Origin: Pomphorhynchus laevis
Taxonomy: Eukaryota; Acanthocephala; Palaeacanthocephala; Echinorhynchida; Pomphorhynchidae
DNA: 64,000 nt
NCBI GenBank assembly: GCA_012934845.2
Contig: WNNJ02003558.1
Coordinates: 1 to 64,000, forward strand
Direction of reading: 5' to 3'
The stretch's first letter is position 1. Each line of letters begins with the position of its first letter. A model generated the notes under the pieces. That model was not told the origin of the DNA. It saw only the letters and a list, made by a program, of their open reading frames with translations, and searched no databases. The position numbers and the translations under genes were made by a program. Positions 10,883 through 29,949 of the stretch are shown here, piece after piece.

Positions 10883-11974
10883 AGGTGAATGGAATTGAAA
10901 GTCACGAAGAAAGATTCTGTAGCTTGTTATCAATGGGATCAAAGGATCACCATTGACATTTGTAAAATGTAAATTCAAACATTATGCAACAACAATTATT
11001 GTTGATGCAACTTTTACAACAATGATGTTGTTGTAGAAGTCTAAAAATGCACTTTTGGATTGTAGAATTTGTGGAAATGTTAATTAATGTCCAACTGAAT
11101 TAAAAAAATCAGTTCAAGGACAGAAAATGCGCAATGTTTTTATTTCCGAAATGTCATGAAAATTATAGAATCACTCTAATATTGTATGGTGTAAATGAAA
11201 TTTTAAAATTTACATTTTTTATTATTTCCATATAAAAATTTTATATCAAATAAAGAAAAAAGTCACTTGCAAAAAAATAAGTAAAAAATACGAAAAATTA
11301 ACTTACAAATTTTACATTTGACTATCATTTTTGAATGCTGTACAGTTTGGTTTACTAACCAAATGCTGAATGCATCGCTTAACTATGGCAGGATAAGCTT
11401 GTGTAGATATTTTCCAAGGACGAAAACTTCATAAAGCAACAGACTACATATAATCAGGCAAACGATTTTATTTAGCTGACTAAAATTTCAACTTTTTCAA
11501 ACATGTTTCAGAGTTATTTTCATTTTACATGTAAGTAAAATGTTGAAATTTCAAAAGACTGTTTTGAACAGATTAGAGTATCTTTTCTATTTAATGCTTT
11601 TAACAGATTTCAAAAACATTTCATTTTCAAGAACACTTAATTTTATAAAACTTTCTAACAAATTTTAGTTAACAAGCGAAAGCATAGCACTCTTTGAGTT
11701 TCATTCAATTTTTAATAAATTTTCATTTAATATTTAAATATCAGTCATTTAATTTTTTAAATAAATGTACTTAAATTTTAAATTTTAGAGATTGAGCTTT
11801 TAATCAGTATAATTTTGATTAGATTTATTATAATTTAATAATATATAATATTATAATATATAATCATGATATAAAGTATAATAAGTATCAGTATAATCAA
11901 ACCTATTAATTAATGAATTATCGTTGAAATTTACTTCAATAAAATTTATTTATTAAACACTACAAAAATTTTAG

Positions 11975-12245
11975 TTCATTGGTCGGTTTCATATTATCCG
12001 CATGTGGTTATTTAAATCCATACAGCACCACTGTGCATTACAATCAGAGAGGATGGACCTCATCAGCAGTGAGCCTACGCCTACATTTCGTGATTCGGTC
12101 CTGTTCTTACTGGTTCTGTGAATTCATTATCGCCAAAATGCAGGTTTATATTTAGCTTATGTGCAAAATACACAATTTATATGTTCTATAGATTGCGTGG
12201 GCGGTAACTATCATTCGCAGTTCGAACCCATCACACACTGACTTT
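11975..12245 (+). repeat. Diverged single copy of the 62.7-63.6-kb repeat (family D)
   Basis: It shares with 62.8-63.1 kb the order TTCATTGGTCGGTTT, a CACTGTRCAYTACAATCAG block, GGACCTCATCAGCAGTGAGC, CTACGCCT.CATTTC, and a tail ending in GTTCGAACCC. In this copy GGACC (12055-12059) pairs with GGTCC about 45 bases downstream. The - strand reads GGACC-GAA and CTGATGA-GGTCC, again the hammerhead blocks around a helix. No coding potential. Confidence 0.7.
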
Positions 12246-12607
12246 ATAATTGATGATATAATTTGATGTTACACCTGCCCTGGGACACCCAATGATGTAT
12301 TTATAAATAAATCACTATGTTTTCCCCACAAGGAGGTATAAACACAAAGAATCATTCTATCTTCATCATACCAAGAAATAGAACTGACTTATTCTCGCAA
12401 TATAAAAAGTCTCTACGTTTGCCTAGTCTAAATTCCTTTTCTGTTAAAAGGAATTTAGTGCCTATTGCATGATTAAACTTTTAAACGCAATGCCATGCAC
12501 ATAGCTTATCTAAATTCCATCTAATGATTCAGATTAAGGGTAGTTTTGCTTTTTGAGCTTATTACACTGTTTAAGGGTGTGTATGGATAATTATTGTTGT
12601 CACGGTA

Positions 12608-12641
12608 CTGATGAGCTCCGATGGAGCGAAACGCGGCTGTC
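12608..12641 (+). ncRNA. Hammerhead ribozyme core (CTGATGA / GAAA)
   Basis: CTGATGA at 12608-12614 is followed by GCTCC-GAT-GGAGC (12615-12627), a perfect 5-bp stem II with a 3-base loop, then GAAA at 12628-12631. A short stem III (ACG with TGT) leads to the triplet GTC at 12639-12641, where cleavage would be expected. These are all the conserved elements of the hammerhead core in the right order and spacing. A convincing stem I could not be found in the flanks, so the copy may be decayed or may pair at a distance. Confidence 0.7.
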
Positions 12642-12894
12642 GCTGATAAAGTTTGTCGTCACACTTAGGATGACTGGGCATGCGTAGCGACTTTAAATAT
12701 TACGAGGATAATTCGGTTATATTTCTTGGTCTGATAAGAATATATAGAATGCTGCCTGGTGTTTATTCCTCGTTGTGGGATATATATAATAGTAGTGCAC
12801 GGATGTGCTGATTCGACAACGGTCCAGAATTTCTTTCGAAATACGGCATTTATTCAAAATAGTGTTGCTTGTTAGGCTGGACTTTAAACACGAC

Positions 12895-13110
12895 TTTCAG
12901 AAGCGGGCATAAAATGAAAACGGCTGAGGCAATGACGCCGTTATTAGTTAAAGTGTATGGAATTGGAAATCATGAAGGAAGTATGTAGCTGGTTTTCAAT
13001 GCGAAATCACCTTGTGTGACGTAGCAACTATTTAATAGATAAATAAGCATCCATTAAAGGATCACCAGTCCCAATTTCAATCAATCTTCAGGATCCCTAC
13101 AAAACTATAT
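12895..13110 (+). repeat. Partial, diverged family E copy
   Basis: AGAAGCGGGC, AAAACGGCTG, a CATGAAGGAAGTATGTAGCTGGTTTTCAATG block and CATCCATTAAAGGATCA follow in the same order as in the 9.6-10.9-kb array. Only about half a unit is present, starting inside the hammerhead core and truncated at an (AT)n run near 13110. Confidence 0.75.
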
Positions 13111-13194
13111 ATAAATATATATGATATATAATATATAATATATATAATATTTAATAATATATAATATATAATAATATATTATATATATTATATA

Positions 13195-13370
13195 TACGAT
13201 GACTGCTGGAAGGTTAGGAACGTCTCGGAGTGATACATTAGACTGATGGAGCTGATGATCGAAGTCCAGTTATTTAGCAGCAAATTTGGATTAAAAATCA
13301 ATCGTAGCCTGCTCTGGCTCCTGGACCACGGTTTCAAGCGATTTTTCACAATAACTGTATATATATTGTA
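13195..13370 (-). repeat. Family B fragment
   Basis: The reverse complement matches the 28.5-29.1-kb tandem family, from the loop of the RNA motif (GACGATGACTGCT on the + strand here) through the block ending in AAGCGATTTTTC. The first helix strand and the GAAAC block are missing. Confidence 0.75.
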
Positions 13371-13397
13371 AAAGTTACGAACAAAAAGTGCAAAATA

Positions 13398-13434
13398 GGT
13401 TAAAACGTTTCGGCCCTAAGGCCTTTTTCAATTG
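13398..13434 (-). ncRNA. CTGAAGA-type hairpin, decayed
   Basis: On the - strand the order is TTGAAAAAGGCC, TTA, GGGCCGAAACG: a GGCC stem closed by a short loop and followed by GAAAC. This matches the CTGANGA-stem-GAAA design seen at 38.4, 38.5, 47.8 and 47.9 kb, with the first block mutated. I recall similar hairpins near the ends of Penelope-like elements. Confidence 0.4.
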
Positions 13435-13439
13435 TTTGT

Positions 13440-15232
13440 TTTTTATATCTCAAACTTTTTTAAGCCTAATATATGTAATTTTACGTAATATTTGGAACTA
13501 GTGGAAGATCGTAATATTTTGAACTGTTGAAAACTTACCGAATACTATATATATTTTAGCGTGATAAATTATTTAAATGACAACGTACAATTCATGTATA
13601 AAATAAGGAATTCACATGTTGCGTTTTCAAAAAGGGCGTGGTTGTATTATTTTGTGTGAATTTCTATTATTTATCAATTTTTTATTTTATTATTATGTTA
13701 CTATATTTAATATTTTTATTTATATTATATTTAATAATTTATATTACTATTCAACTAGGGTCAGCTCAGTCAATTAGACTTTATACTTGAGCCCTTTTAT
13801 GTGGGTTTTATGTTATAATATATTTTTCAAAGAATAAATACTGCTCCACACGAAACAAATTATTAATTATTTTTTAATAAAATTATTATTAAAAAATTTG
13901 ATTTATTAAAAATAAAATCTTCTGCTCTTACAATTACAATATGAAAGTATCTATATTTGGTAGCTCAACTTTTCGTGAACTTTTTTAGCAGTTTTTTTTC
14001 AGTGATGCGTCTTAAACTACGATATCTGAATCATTTATATTCAAAATTAAATAAGGATTGACAAATCATATCTTAAGAAATAAAAGATCTCGTTAAGGAC
14101 ATTACGCAAACGCCATGTTTGAGTTAGTGAACTAACCACGAAATGAAAGTATAAACCGCTGATGCCCTGATTACTAAAATTTAAAGTTATTTAAATTGTA
14201 AAATTATTTTGTATTAATTAATATTATTTTACGTTGTATAAAATATGTTAATAAATTAATTAATTAATTAATTTATTATGTTATTATAACAATTTCATCA
14301 CATTTCATGTGATGCAGCAGTTGTTTGATGATTAGATAATATGATTTTATTAACAAACGGCGATTACTTAACAAAAAAGCCTATTCTTTTATTACATAAT
14401 AATATAGGAATATTATATTATTATATATAATATATAATATAATATAAAAATTTCTTCTTTGTATTTCTGAAATCCTAATTGCTATTGCGAGTTGTTCATT
14501 GCTTTATCGCAATAATAGCAGCCATTTCAGAGCTTTTTGATTTCGCTCATTTTAATTTGCTTTTAGATTAAGTTCTAATTAGGAAAAACTAGAACATTTT
14601 TTGTTTCTAATGACTAAGTTTCTAATGACTCTTGCCGTTAATGATATTTATAATAACGTTATCTATTTTGCTCAAATTATGAGCAAAAAAGACTATAATT
14701 CTGATATAGCATTTCAAAATGGTTTTATTATTTAATATTTTTATAAATGTATGCATTCGCATTACGTCGCTATTATTACCATTTAGGGAAAAGCGCAATA
14801 CAAACGATTTATTATCATTAGATAATTCATTCGACAGGCTTTGCAAAGGATACGGGGAGTGTTAACCCACTCTTATTTATAATTTTATAATAGTTTTAAT
14901 TGGAAAAGAAGACAAAATTAGCTCGTTATTAGCAGAATTAAAATTAGCAGATGACTCGTTATTTATTTTACAATGTAGTGGATCCCGCATGTTTGCTGAA
15001 TTTTCTATTAATATTCATATAAATTCTATTCTTAGTTAACTCAAGAACATACAGCTAAATTCATACCATTTAAATATTGCATTTGACTTCAAAATAAAAT
15101 ATTTATGATAAACATTTTATTGCATAAGACAAAGGATATTACAAGTACTTTTGAGGATATAAAACTAGCCTTTTACTTCGATAATTGTTTGTTTAGTAAA
15201 TATCTTTGCTAAATGGCACCAAATCGTTAATA
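13440..15232. other. AT-rich; possible decayed RT scrap near 14.86-14.99 kb
   Basis: No host exon is visible. At about 14930-14965 (+) the short peptide ELKLADDSLFIL resembles the L/YADD catalytic box of reverse transcriptases, and a poorly matching upstream segment could be the G-x-SPLLF box. Frames are broken and the match is short, so this is only a hint of an old LINE. Confidence 0.3.
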
Positions 15233-16003
15233 TTTATTTGTAAAGTTTCAATAAACTATCTAAATCCAACAGAATTTTAATTAGGTTGTTTCCGTGTGAT
15301 TTTTTTACTACGAATTCATAATAATAAACGTTTATATTAAATAAAAGTTTAATGTTTCAAAATTTGTCTCTGATTGAATACGTTATTAAATTTTGTGTCT
15401 AGTCATATATTATGATATATCTTAAAATAGATTAAATTTAATCAAAATTCTTCCGTAATAATAATTAAAATGCAACGATTAAGAAAGATTAACTAATCGT
15501 AACGATCGAAAACTTTAAGAAATTTAACTTGTAAAATTGTATTAGAATTTATTTAGATTTAAGAGATGCTACTTACATCATCTTAAATAACGCATTTAAT
15601 TATAATATTAAATGATACCTTTGCACTAATTAATTTTGTTGAACAGTCAATTTTTCTTAGTTCTGCTTTTTGGAAATCTATTAATAATCTTATTTTAAAA
15701 AGTTTGCATATTTTCTGTTTTAAAAATTATTAATTTATTAATAATAAATTTTATAAGATATATTTAAATTTATATATATTAATATATAAATTATATATAT
15801 TTTATATTTTATAAGATATATCATAATATATGACTAGACACAAAATTTAATAACGTATTCAATCAGAGACAAATTTTGAAACATTAAACTTTTATTTAAT
15901 ATAAACGTTTATTATTATGAATTCGTAGTAAAAAAATCACACGGAAACAACCTTATTAAAATTCTGTTGGATTTAGATAGTTTATTGAAACTTTACAAAT
16001 TAA
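15233..16003. repeat. Foldback element with about 190-bp inverted arms
   Basis: The left arm (about 15233-15424, beginning with TTTGTAAAGTTTCAATAAAC) is mirrored almost perfectly by the right arm (about 15815-16003). The arms differ mainly by one A/T indel in the TTAATTAGG/CCTTATTAA region. The roughly 390-base spacer is AT-rich and lacks a coding frame. The near-identity of the arms suggests recent origin or gene conversion. It lies about 1.4 kb beyond the stop codon of the kinase gene. Confidence 0.9.
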
Positions 16004-16749
16004 CTATGTATTTAACCAATATCTATATATTTAAATCAAAACTTTATGCAAAAACTGAATTTTTACAAAAATCGTATCTTGTTTCGTAAAATTATAATAT
16101 CATCAAATTTAGCAGTTTTTTCAAATATTTTTAATACACAAATTTGGCTGAGTCTTGCCGAATTCTTCGTAAATGCTTTGGAAATTTCCCATAATTCTCT
16201 TTGTTAGCACTGATTTTATCCAAATATGTTTTGCTACCTGTTGATTTTACTGAACATACACAGTTTTTTTCGAACTTAAGAATCAAATAAGTCTTGATGC
16301 ACATGCCTACGATAAATCCTCTAAGATTTTCCTTTTGAATTTATCTCCACGCATTAAAGTTTGAAAACTCATATAAAATGCATTATTCGTTAGAATATTT
16401 CTTATCACAAATTCATCTGCATTAACCATTCGAAAAATAATATATTTTTTTCCAAATTTCTTCTCTTAAATTTTTAATGTACAATTTATTTTTATAAAAT
16501 ATATCAAAGTTTATGCTTCTAATGACAATGTAAAGAGATAGTTTTGGTAGAAAATATTCTCAACAACTTTGGATATCAGGTAAACAAGCGCATGTATTAA
16601 CATTATCAAAAGCAAAAAGGAATTTAATTCTGGAATTTAAGCTTAGAGTGTATCGCTAAATATGTTATACAAATATTCATTTGAAAAAATAGAAAATTAT
16701 TTAGAAAATTACAGAAAACTTCAGAGAATTTTCTTCTGGTAATTTTCTT

Positions 16750-16779
16750 CTAGATGCTAACAGAGGTTAGCGAAATATA
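16750..16779 (+). ncRNA. CTGAAGA-type hairpin, decayed copy
   Basis: GCTAAC-AGAG-GTTAGC followed by GAAATAT is the same hairpin as at 38.48 kb. The block before it reads TTCTAGA in place of CTGAAGA. Confidence 0.45.
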
Positions 16780-17359
16780 AAACAAAATTTTCCACTTTTT
16801 TGATCGTTCTAGTAAAACTATCAAATCGAAAATAGAAGAATATTATGAGTTTAGTGTGTACTATCAATTTAAATTGTCTTTACTGTAAGGTTTACATATA
16901 ATCGTTATTTTAAGCTTTAAATAAAAATATTTTCTCATTTGGAATTAATTTTAATCTTCAACAACTAATTTTTTTCAAATAAAGACAATTTGTTTCTTGC
17001 GTGTCTTGTATATTTCAATTTTGATTCTACTTTGGAGTTCTTTTTTTGTTTTATTCAATTGATTAACTTTGGCTATATAGATATTTGTACACAAAAAGTT
17101 ATTTAGGTGAAAGTTTGCATTTGCAAATGGTACAAACGAACAATAAACATTATTTAATTATATTTAACTATATTTAATTATAACAATAAAACTAAACTTG
17201 TTCATATGATTTCATAGTGCTTTTGCCTGTTAACGTCGAGTTTTTAAACGTTGAGAATTTAAAACAACAAGCCAAACATTTTTATTCAGTTTGTTGTCAT
17301 TTGTTTATATTGTTATTTGTTATATTGTTATATATTAACTTAAAATTTTGTAATTATTG

Positions 17360-25871
<8,512 letters not shown>

Positions 25872-26259
25872 CAATTTTTAATTTATGCTGATTAGCTAGT
25901 TCGACTAAAATAATAGCCTCAAATAGTTTTGCAAAAGCTATTCTATAAAAATAATATTTTGTCATGATTTATAAACACTTTAGCTATTTACGCTATGCAA
26001 AAGAATCCATTACGTGGACATTATATATAAATGATTTCAAATGAAAATAAAGATTCAAAACATTTTATCATAAATTATTTTAGAATTTCGCAAATAAAAT
26101 TTCTACTTTTAATTTGTATTAATTAGTAAAAGCAGCAAAATATGTTTAAAATATACAAAATATAAACTAAAAAATTAAAAAATTGACTAACAAATAATAG
26201 ACGATGTTTTACGATGACGAAAAATCTACTTTTTATAAAAACCTATTTTTACGATGTAA

Positions 26260-27080
26260 AAATATGCTCATCTATATGATATGCATGAATGCTCATGCAA
26301 AAATATATATATTGTAAATTTAAATATGTCATCTTTACGATACAAATTAAAAGTAGTTTTAATTTATGTTAATTAAATGTTCATATCTAGAAATATACTT
26401 TCTTTATCATTAATAATGGTTTTATTAAGAATAAAACTCCCTGGATAAATTTGTTCGCTAATTGAATAGAAATTATTAGAGTTAAATACACATATATCAT
26501 CAATATATCGAAACATATATTTCATATCTTTATAAAATTTAGATTTATTTTTTAATTTACTTGATGGTTTAATTTTTGTTAGATAGGCGTTATGAACAAA
26601 TTCGGAATATAAGATAAATATTTTTCTAATGCATCTTTAAATCCGCTAAATTAAATTTATACAAAGCGTACAAAAATCGTACGTATTTATATTCTGAAAA
26701 TTTATTCCTTCTGTGTGCTCTAAAAATTCTTTTGTAGAATTATTACTGAAATACTGGTTTATACCAGTTTTAATTTCGATTACCTTGCAATATTTCTTAA
26801 AGTATGTTTTAATTACTTTAAGTATGTTATTCATATAAACCGAAAACGGTTTTAATGTACATCTAAAAATACTACATATGAACCCTAGGTTTAATTGGAT
26901 TTTTATGTAATTTTTGATTCCAATATAATATAGGTATAGTTTTATTATCTGATTCAACCTTTATACCCTTTTTATTCAATATTGAATAGTGACTTGTTTC
27001 TAAACTAAAATCACTACGCTCATATGTTGCGTTTACATTTAAATCATTAGAATTAACCTCTCTCATTGCTTTTGGCATAT
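26260..27080 (-). mobile_element. Penelope-like element, decayed copy 2
   Basis: On the - strand, 27078-26872 and 26957-26646 encode, in two frames, peptides closely matching the + strand copy at 32.8 kb: EVNSNDLNVNATYERS, PILYWNQKLHKNPIKP, CTLKPFSVYMN and INTYDFCTLC. The catalytic palm with its YIDD box is missing, and the sequence resumes near 26330 with a thumb fragment (DDIFKFT, HEHSC). Several frame breaks are present. It is a dead internal fragment lying upstream of the kinase gene's first exon. Confidence 0.85.
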
Positions 27081-28455
27081 GAATACAAAGTTATTACTAG
27101 CTTTAACTTTAAATTTTTGTTAATAAATTTTTGTATAAATGTTTTTATTTTTTAATGAAAAATAAAAATAGTTTATATTAAAATATTCTTTTATTAAAGT
27201 AATTTATAAATCTGCTTGTCATACATTTGAGAGACAGTATGCGTCTACTTTTAAAATAAGATACCTTCTTTTGATTAGATATTATTACCATATTGTATTA
27301 GATAATGAAGATGAGCAAACAATAACTGTTTTGATATCTGCATAGTAAATATAGCAAAAAAATTACAAAAATATAAAAATATAACAATAAGTACACGATA
27401 TAACAGTGAGAACAATATTGTTTTAAAAAATATTATATAAAATAATTAAAAACAATTTTAATTTTTATTAAAATTATTATTTGCTAACATGCTGTTTCAA
27501 CACGTTGCTTTATCAGTTTATCTGTTAATGCTAATATTATATTTTTATTAATAGTTTTATTCGTTTTCAGTTATTTTAAATGCTTTGGTATTAAAAATGA
27601 TCTGGTATCAATTAAAATTAATCATTAATAAAATTGCAACTAATTGGATTGGTCTCGCATTTGTAGTTCAAAAAACTACAATTTCGTTAAACGGCACATG
27701 ATATGTCGCTTATGTCTTTTTTGAATCCAAATTTAAATCCTTTATTTTTTCAAATATATTCATTTATTTTTAATTTAACATCAACATAATGTATTTGTAA
27801 AGGTCTGACATAAGTCATTATGGCAACACATAATGACGTCGATTTTAAAAATCGACGTCAAGTCTGCAAATACTATGGTAAATTAAAAACCAAATATTTC
27901 GATGCCAGATATTTATTTAGATACCAAATTTTTCGATGTAAAGATTAGAAACAATCACTGAAAATAATATGCAAATTTGAGTTTTTTTGACGAAAACATT
28001 ATTTACCGCTCATATGAGTGATTGACAATAAAACAAAAACCGGAAACAGTAAAAATGTTAATTATTAATTATGATATTCGACTATTAATGATATTAATTT
28101 TAAATATTATAGAAAAGCATATATAATATACCTTAATGTACACTTCAAAATTGCCTTGTACTCCACCATTAATTTTAAGAAAATATAGCGCCAAATGTAT
28201 GAGGTAAAACATTTCAAAAAAAGAGTTGTATTGTAATCTAAAATTGCAATTCAAACAATTAGATCTGGAGTAAAATTTTCATGACTTTAAAATACTTGCA
28301 TTTAGAGAAGGTGGGAAACGTCAATTTCTAATATTTTATGTATAAATTGGAAATTGAATTGTTATTGATAAGATTCTGAAATCGCTTTACGACAGTGATA
28401 AATCAAATCTTCAAACTGATATGCAGTGGTTTAAGTAGTGGCTTAGTATTTTATA

Positions 28456-28475
<20 letters not shown>
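27081..28475. other. AT-rich, no gene seen
   Basis: Short open frames only. A hairpin built on GACGTCGATTTT / AAAATCGACGTC lies near 27836-27862. No domain, splice pattern or repeat match was recognised. Confidence 0.5.
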
Positions 28476-28493
<18 letters not shown>

Positions 28494-28626
28494 TAGTGCG
28501 AAAAATCGCTTGTAACTGTGGTCCGGGAGCCAAAACGGGCTACGATTGATTTTTAACAATATTTGCTGCTAAATTACTGGATTTCGATCATCAGCTCTAT
28601 CAGTCTAATGTATCACTCCGAGACGC

Positions 28627-28686
28627 CCCTAACCACCCAGCAGTCATCGTCAGTCGGATGAAGTGGTTAGGGTGCGTTTCGACTGC
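28627..28686 (+). ncRNA. Interleaved-helix RNA motif, family B copy 1
   Basis: CCCTAACCAC (28627-28636) pairs with GTGGTTAGGG (28663-28672). GCAGTC (28640-28645) pairs with GACTGC (28681-28686). The loop CATCGTCAGT..GATGAA and the block GTTTC are the same as in family A, yet every base of the first helix and half of the second differ and still pair. This is the signature of selection on RNA structure. The - strand reads GAAAC and CTGACGA next to the second helix. Confidence 0.65.
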
Positions 28687-29017
28687 TTTTGTGATAACTA
28701 TAAAGACACCAGCAATTCCTCACGATGCTAAACAAAACTCAGGTGCAGAAAGCGTTTTTACTGGCTTGTTGCGTGTGTGGACCTTCTAGTTATTCTTTAT
28801 ATGCACAAATGCGTATCCGTTGGTTACGAGGGCACTGAATTTCTCACAGGATTCCGAAAGGAATACGTTTTTTATAAATTGGTAGTGCGAAAAATCGCTT
28901 GAAACTGTGGTCCAGGAGCCAAAACGGGCTACGATTGATTTTTAACAATATTTGCTGCTAAATTACTGGATTTCGATCATCAGCTCTATCAGTCTAATGT
29001 ATCACTCCGAGACGCCT

Positions 29018-29076
29018 CCTAACCACCCAGCAGTCATCGTCAGTCGGATGAAGTGGTTAGGGTGCATTTCGACTGC
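29018..29076 (+). ncRNA. Interleaved-helix RNA motif, family B copy 2
   Basis: Helices CCTAACCAC/GTGGTTAGG and GCAGTC/GACTGC are kept. The only change in the motif is GCATTTC for GCGTTTC, outside the helices. Confidence 0.62.
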
Positions 29077-29511
29077 TTTTGTGATAACTGTAAAGACACC
29101 AGCAATTCATCACAATGCGATTCCTTACGATCAGTCGTAGCCAGTTTTGACTCCTAGATCACAGTCTTCAAGAGATTTTTCGCACTAACAATTTATAAAA
29201 AACGCGTTCCATTCAGGATCCTGTGAGAAATTCAGTGCCCTCGTAATCAACGGATACGTATTTGTGCCTTATATAAAGAATAACTGGAAGGTCCACACCC
29301 GCAACAAGCCAGTAAAAACGCTTTATGTACCTGAGCTTCGTCTAGAATCGTGAGGAATTGCTGTCTTTTCAGTTATCACAAAATTCATCGACTGACGATG
29401 ACTGCTGGGTGGTTAGGGGCGTCTCGGATTGATACATTAGATTGATGTAGCTGATGATCGAAGTCCAGTATTTTGGCAGCAAATGTGGATTATATAGGTA
29501 TATACCTATAT

Positions 29512-29700
29512 ATAGACTGAATTAATTAAATTAAGACAATTGGATTAATTATATCTTATAGACACCACACAAGGAACTTATCTAGCATTTGATTTCATCA
29601 CTCTTTCTATTAGTGACGTATTAAAAGATAACATGCTATGATAGTTTACTTCTCAAAACTTATGCTCTCTAAATATAGATATTTTTCTTTTTATTACTAC
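29512..29700. repeat. About 180-bp dispersed repeat, copy 1
   Basis: GACTGAATT..AATTAAGACAATT, then CACACAAGGAACTTATCTAG and GCTCTCTAAATATAGATATTT, recur at about 62346-62520 in the same orientation with about 10-15% differences. The repeat directly follows a family B array here and directly precedes a family D array there. No coding frame. Confidence 0.85.
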
Positions 29701-29949
29701 AAAGTTTAAATAATTCAGTTTAAATAAATTAAATTAATTAACTATTTAATTAATTAATTATAAATTATTTTTATTAATTAATTTAAATTCATTAGGATGA
29801 AAATTTAATATAAATAATAAATTTATATTTATAAATAGTATTCCAAGTTGAGTGTTATACAAAAATTTATGATTGAATTTGTAAAAACGATTCAATTACC
29901 CTCGTGGGCCCGCCAAGAAAATAAAAATAAAAAAATTATAAAATTGATT

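Larger units (their letters stand above)
9590..10935 (+). repeat. 440-bp tandem repeat, three units (family E)
   Basis: The landmark GATTCTGYAGCTAG occurs at 9590, 10029 and 10471, with a last partial start at 10911, giving a period of about 440 bases. Units are highly similar; the third is the most diverged. Each unit contains a hammerhead-like core near its end (separate entries). Unit 1 also holds a perfect hairpin at about 9768-9815 where units 2 and 3 have non-complementary sequence. Short open frames repeat with the unit and look meaningless. The size and tandem, ribozyme-bearing layout resemble metazoan retrozymes. Confidence 0.9.
28476..29490. repeat. 389-bp repeat, two direct units plus one inverted (family B)
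   Basis: The landmark TTGGTAGTGCGAAAAATCGC starts at about 28491 and 28880 (389 bases apart). A third, inverted copy runs from about 29140 to 29490. The layout (two direct, then one inverted, beginning next to an (AT)n run) repeats that of family A in the first kilobase. The segment CAGTCT..TCACTCC.AGACG, the RNA-motif loops and TTTTGTGA are shared with family A, so the two families are related. The inverted copy has lost one side of the RNA motif. The open frame at 28952-29140 lies across the repeat and is not a gene. Confidence 0.9.

Noticed and set aside
28952-29140. 62-codon frame on the + strand
   Set aside because: It crosses family B repeat landmarks and the RNA motif; the other unit of the repeat does not keep the frame.
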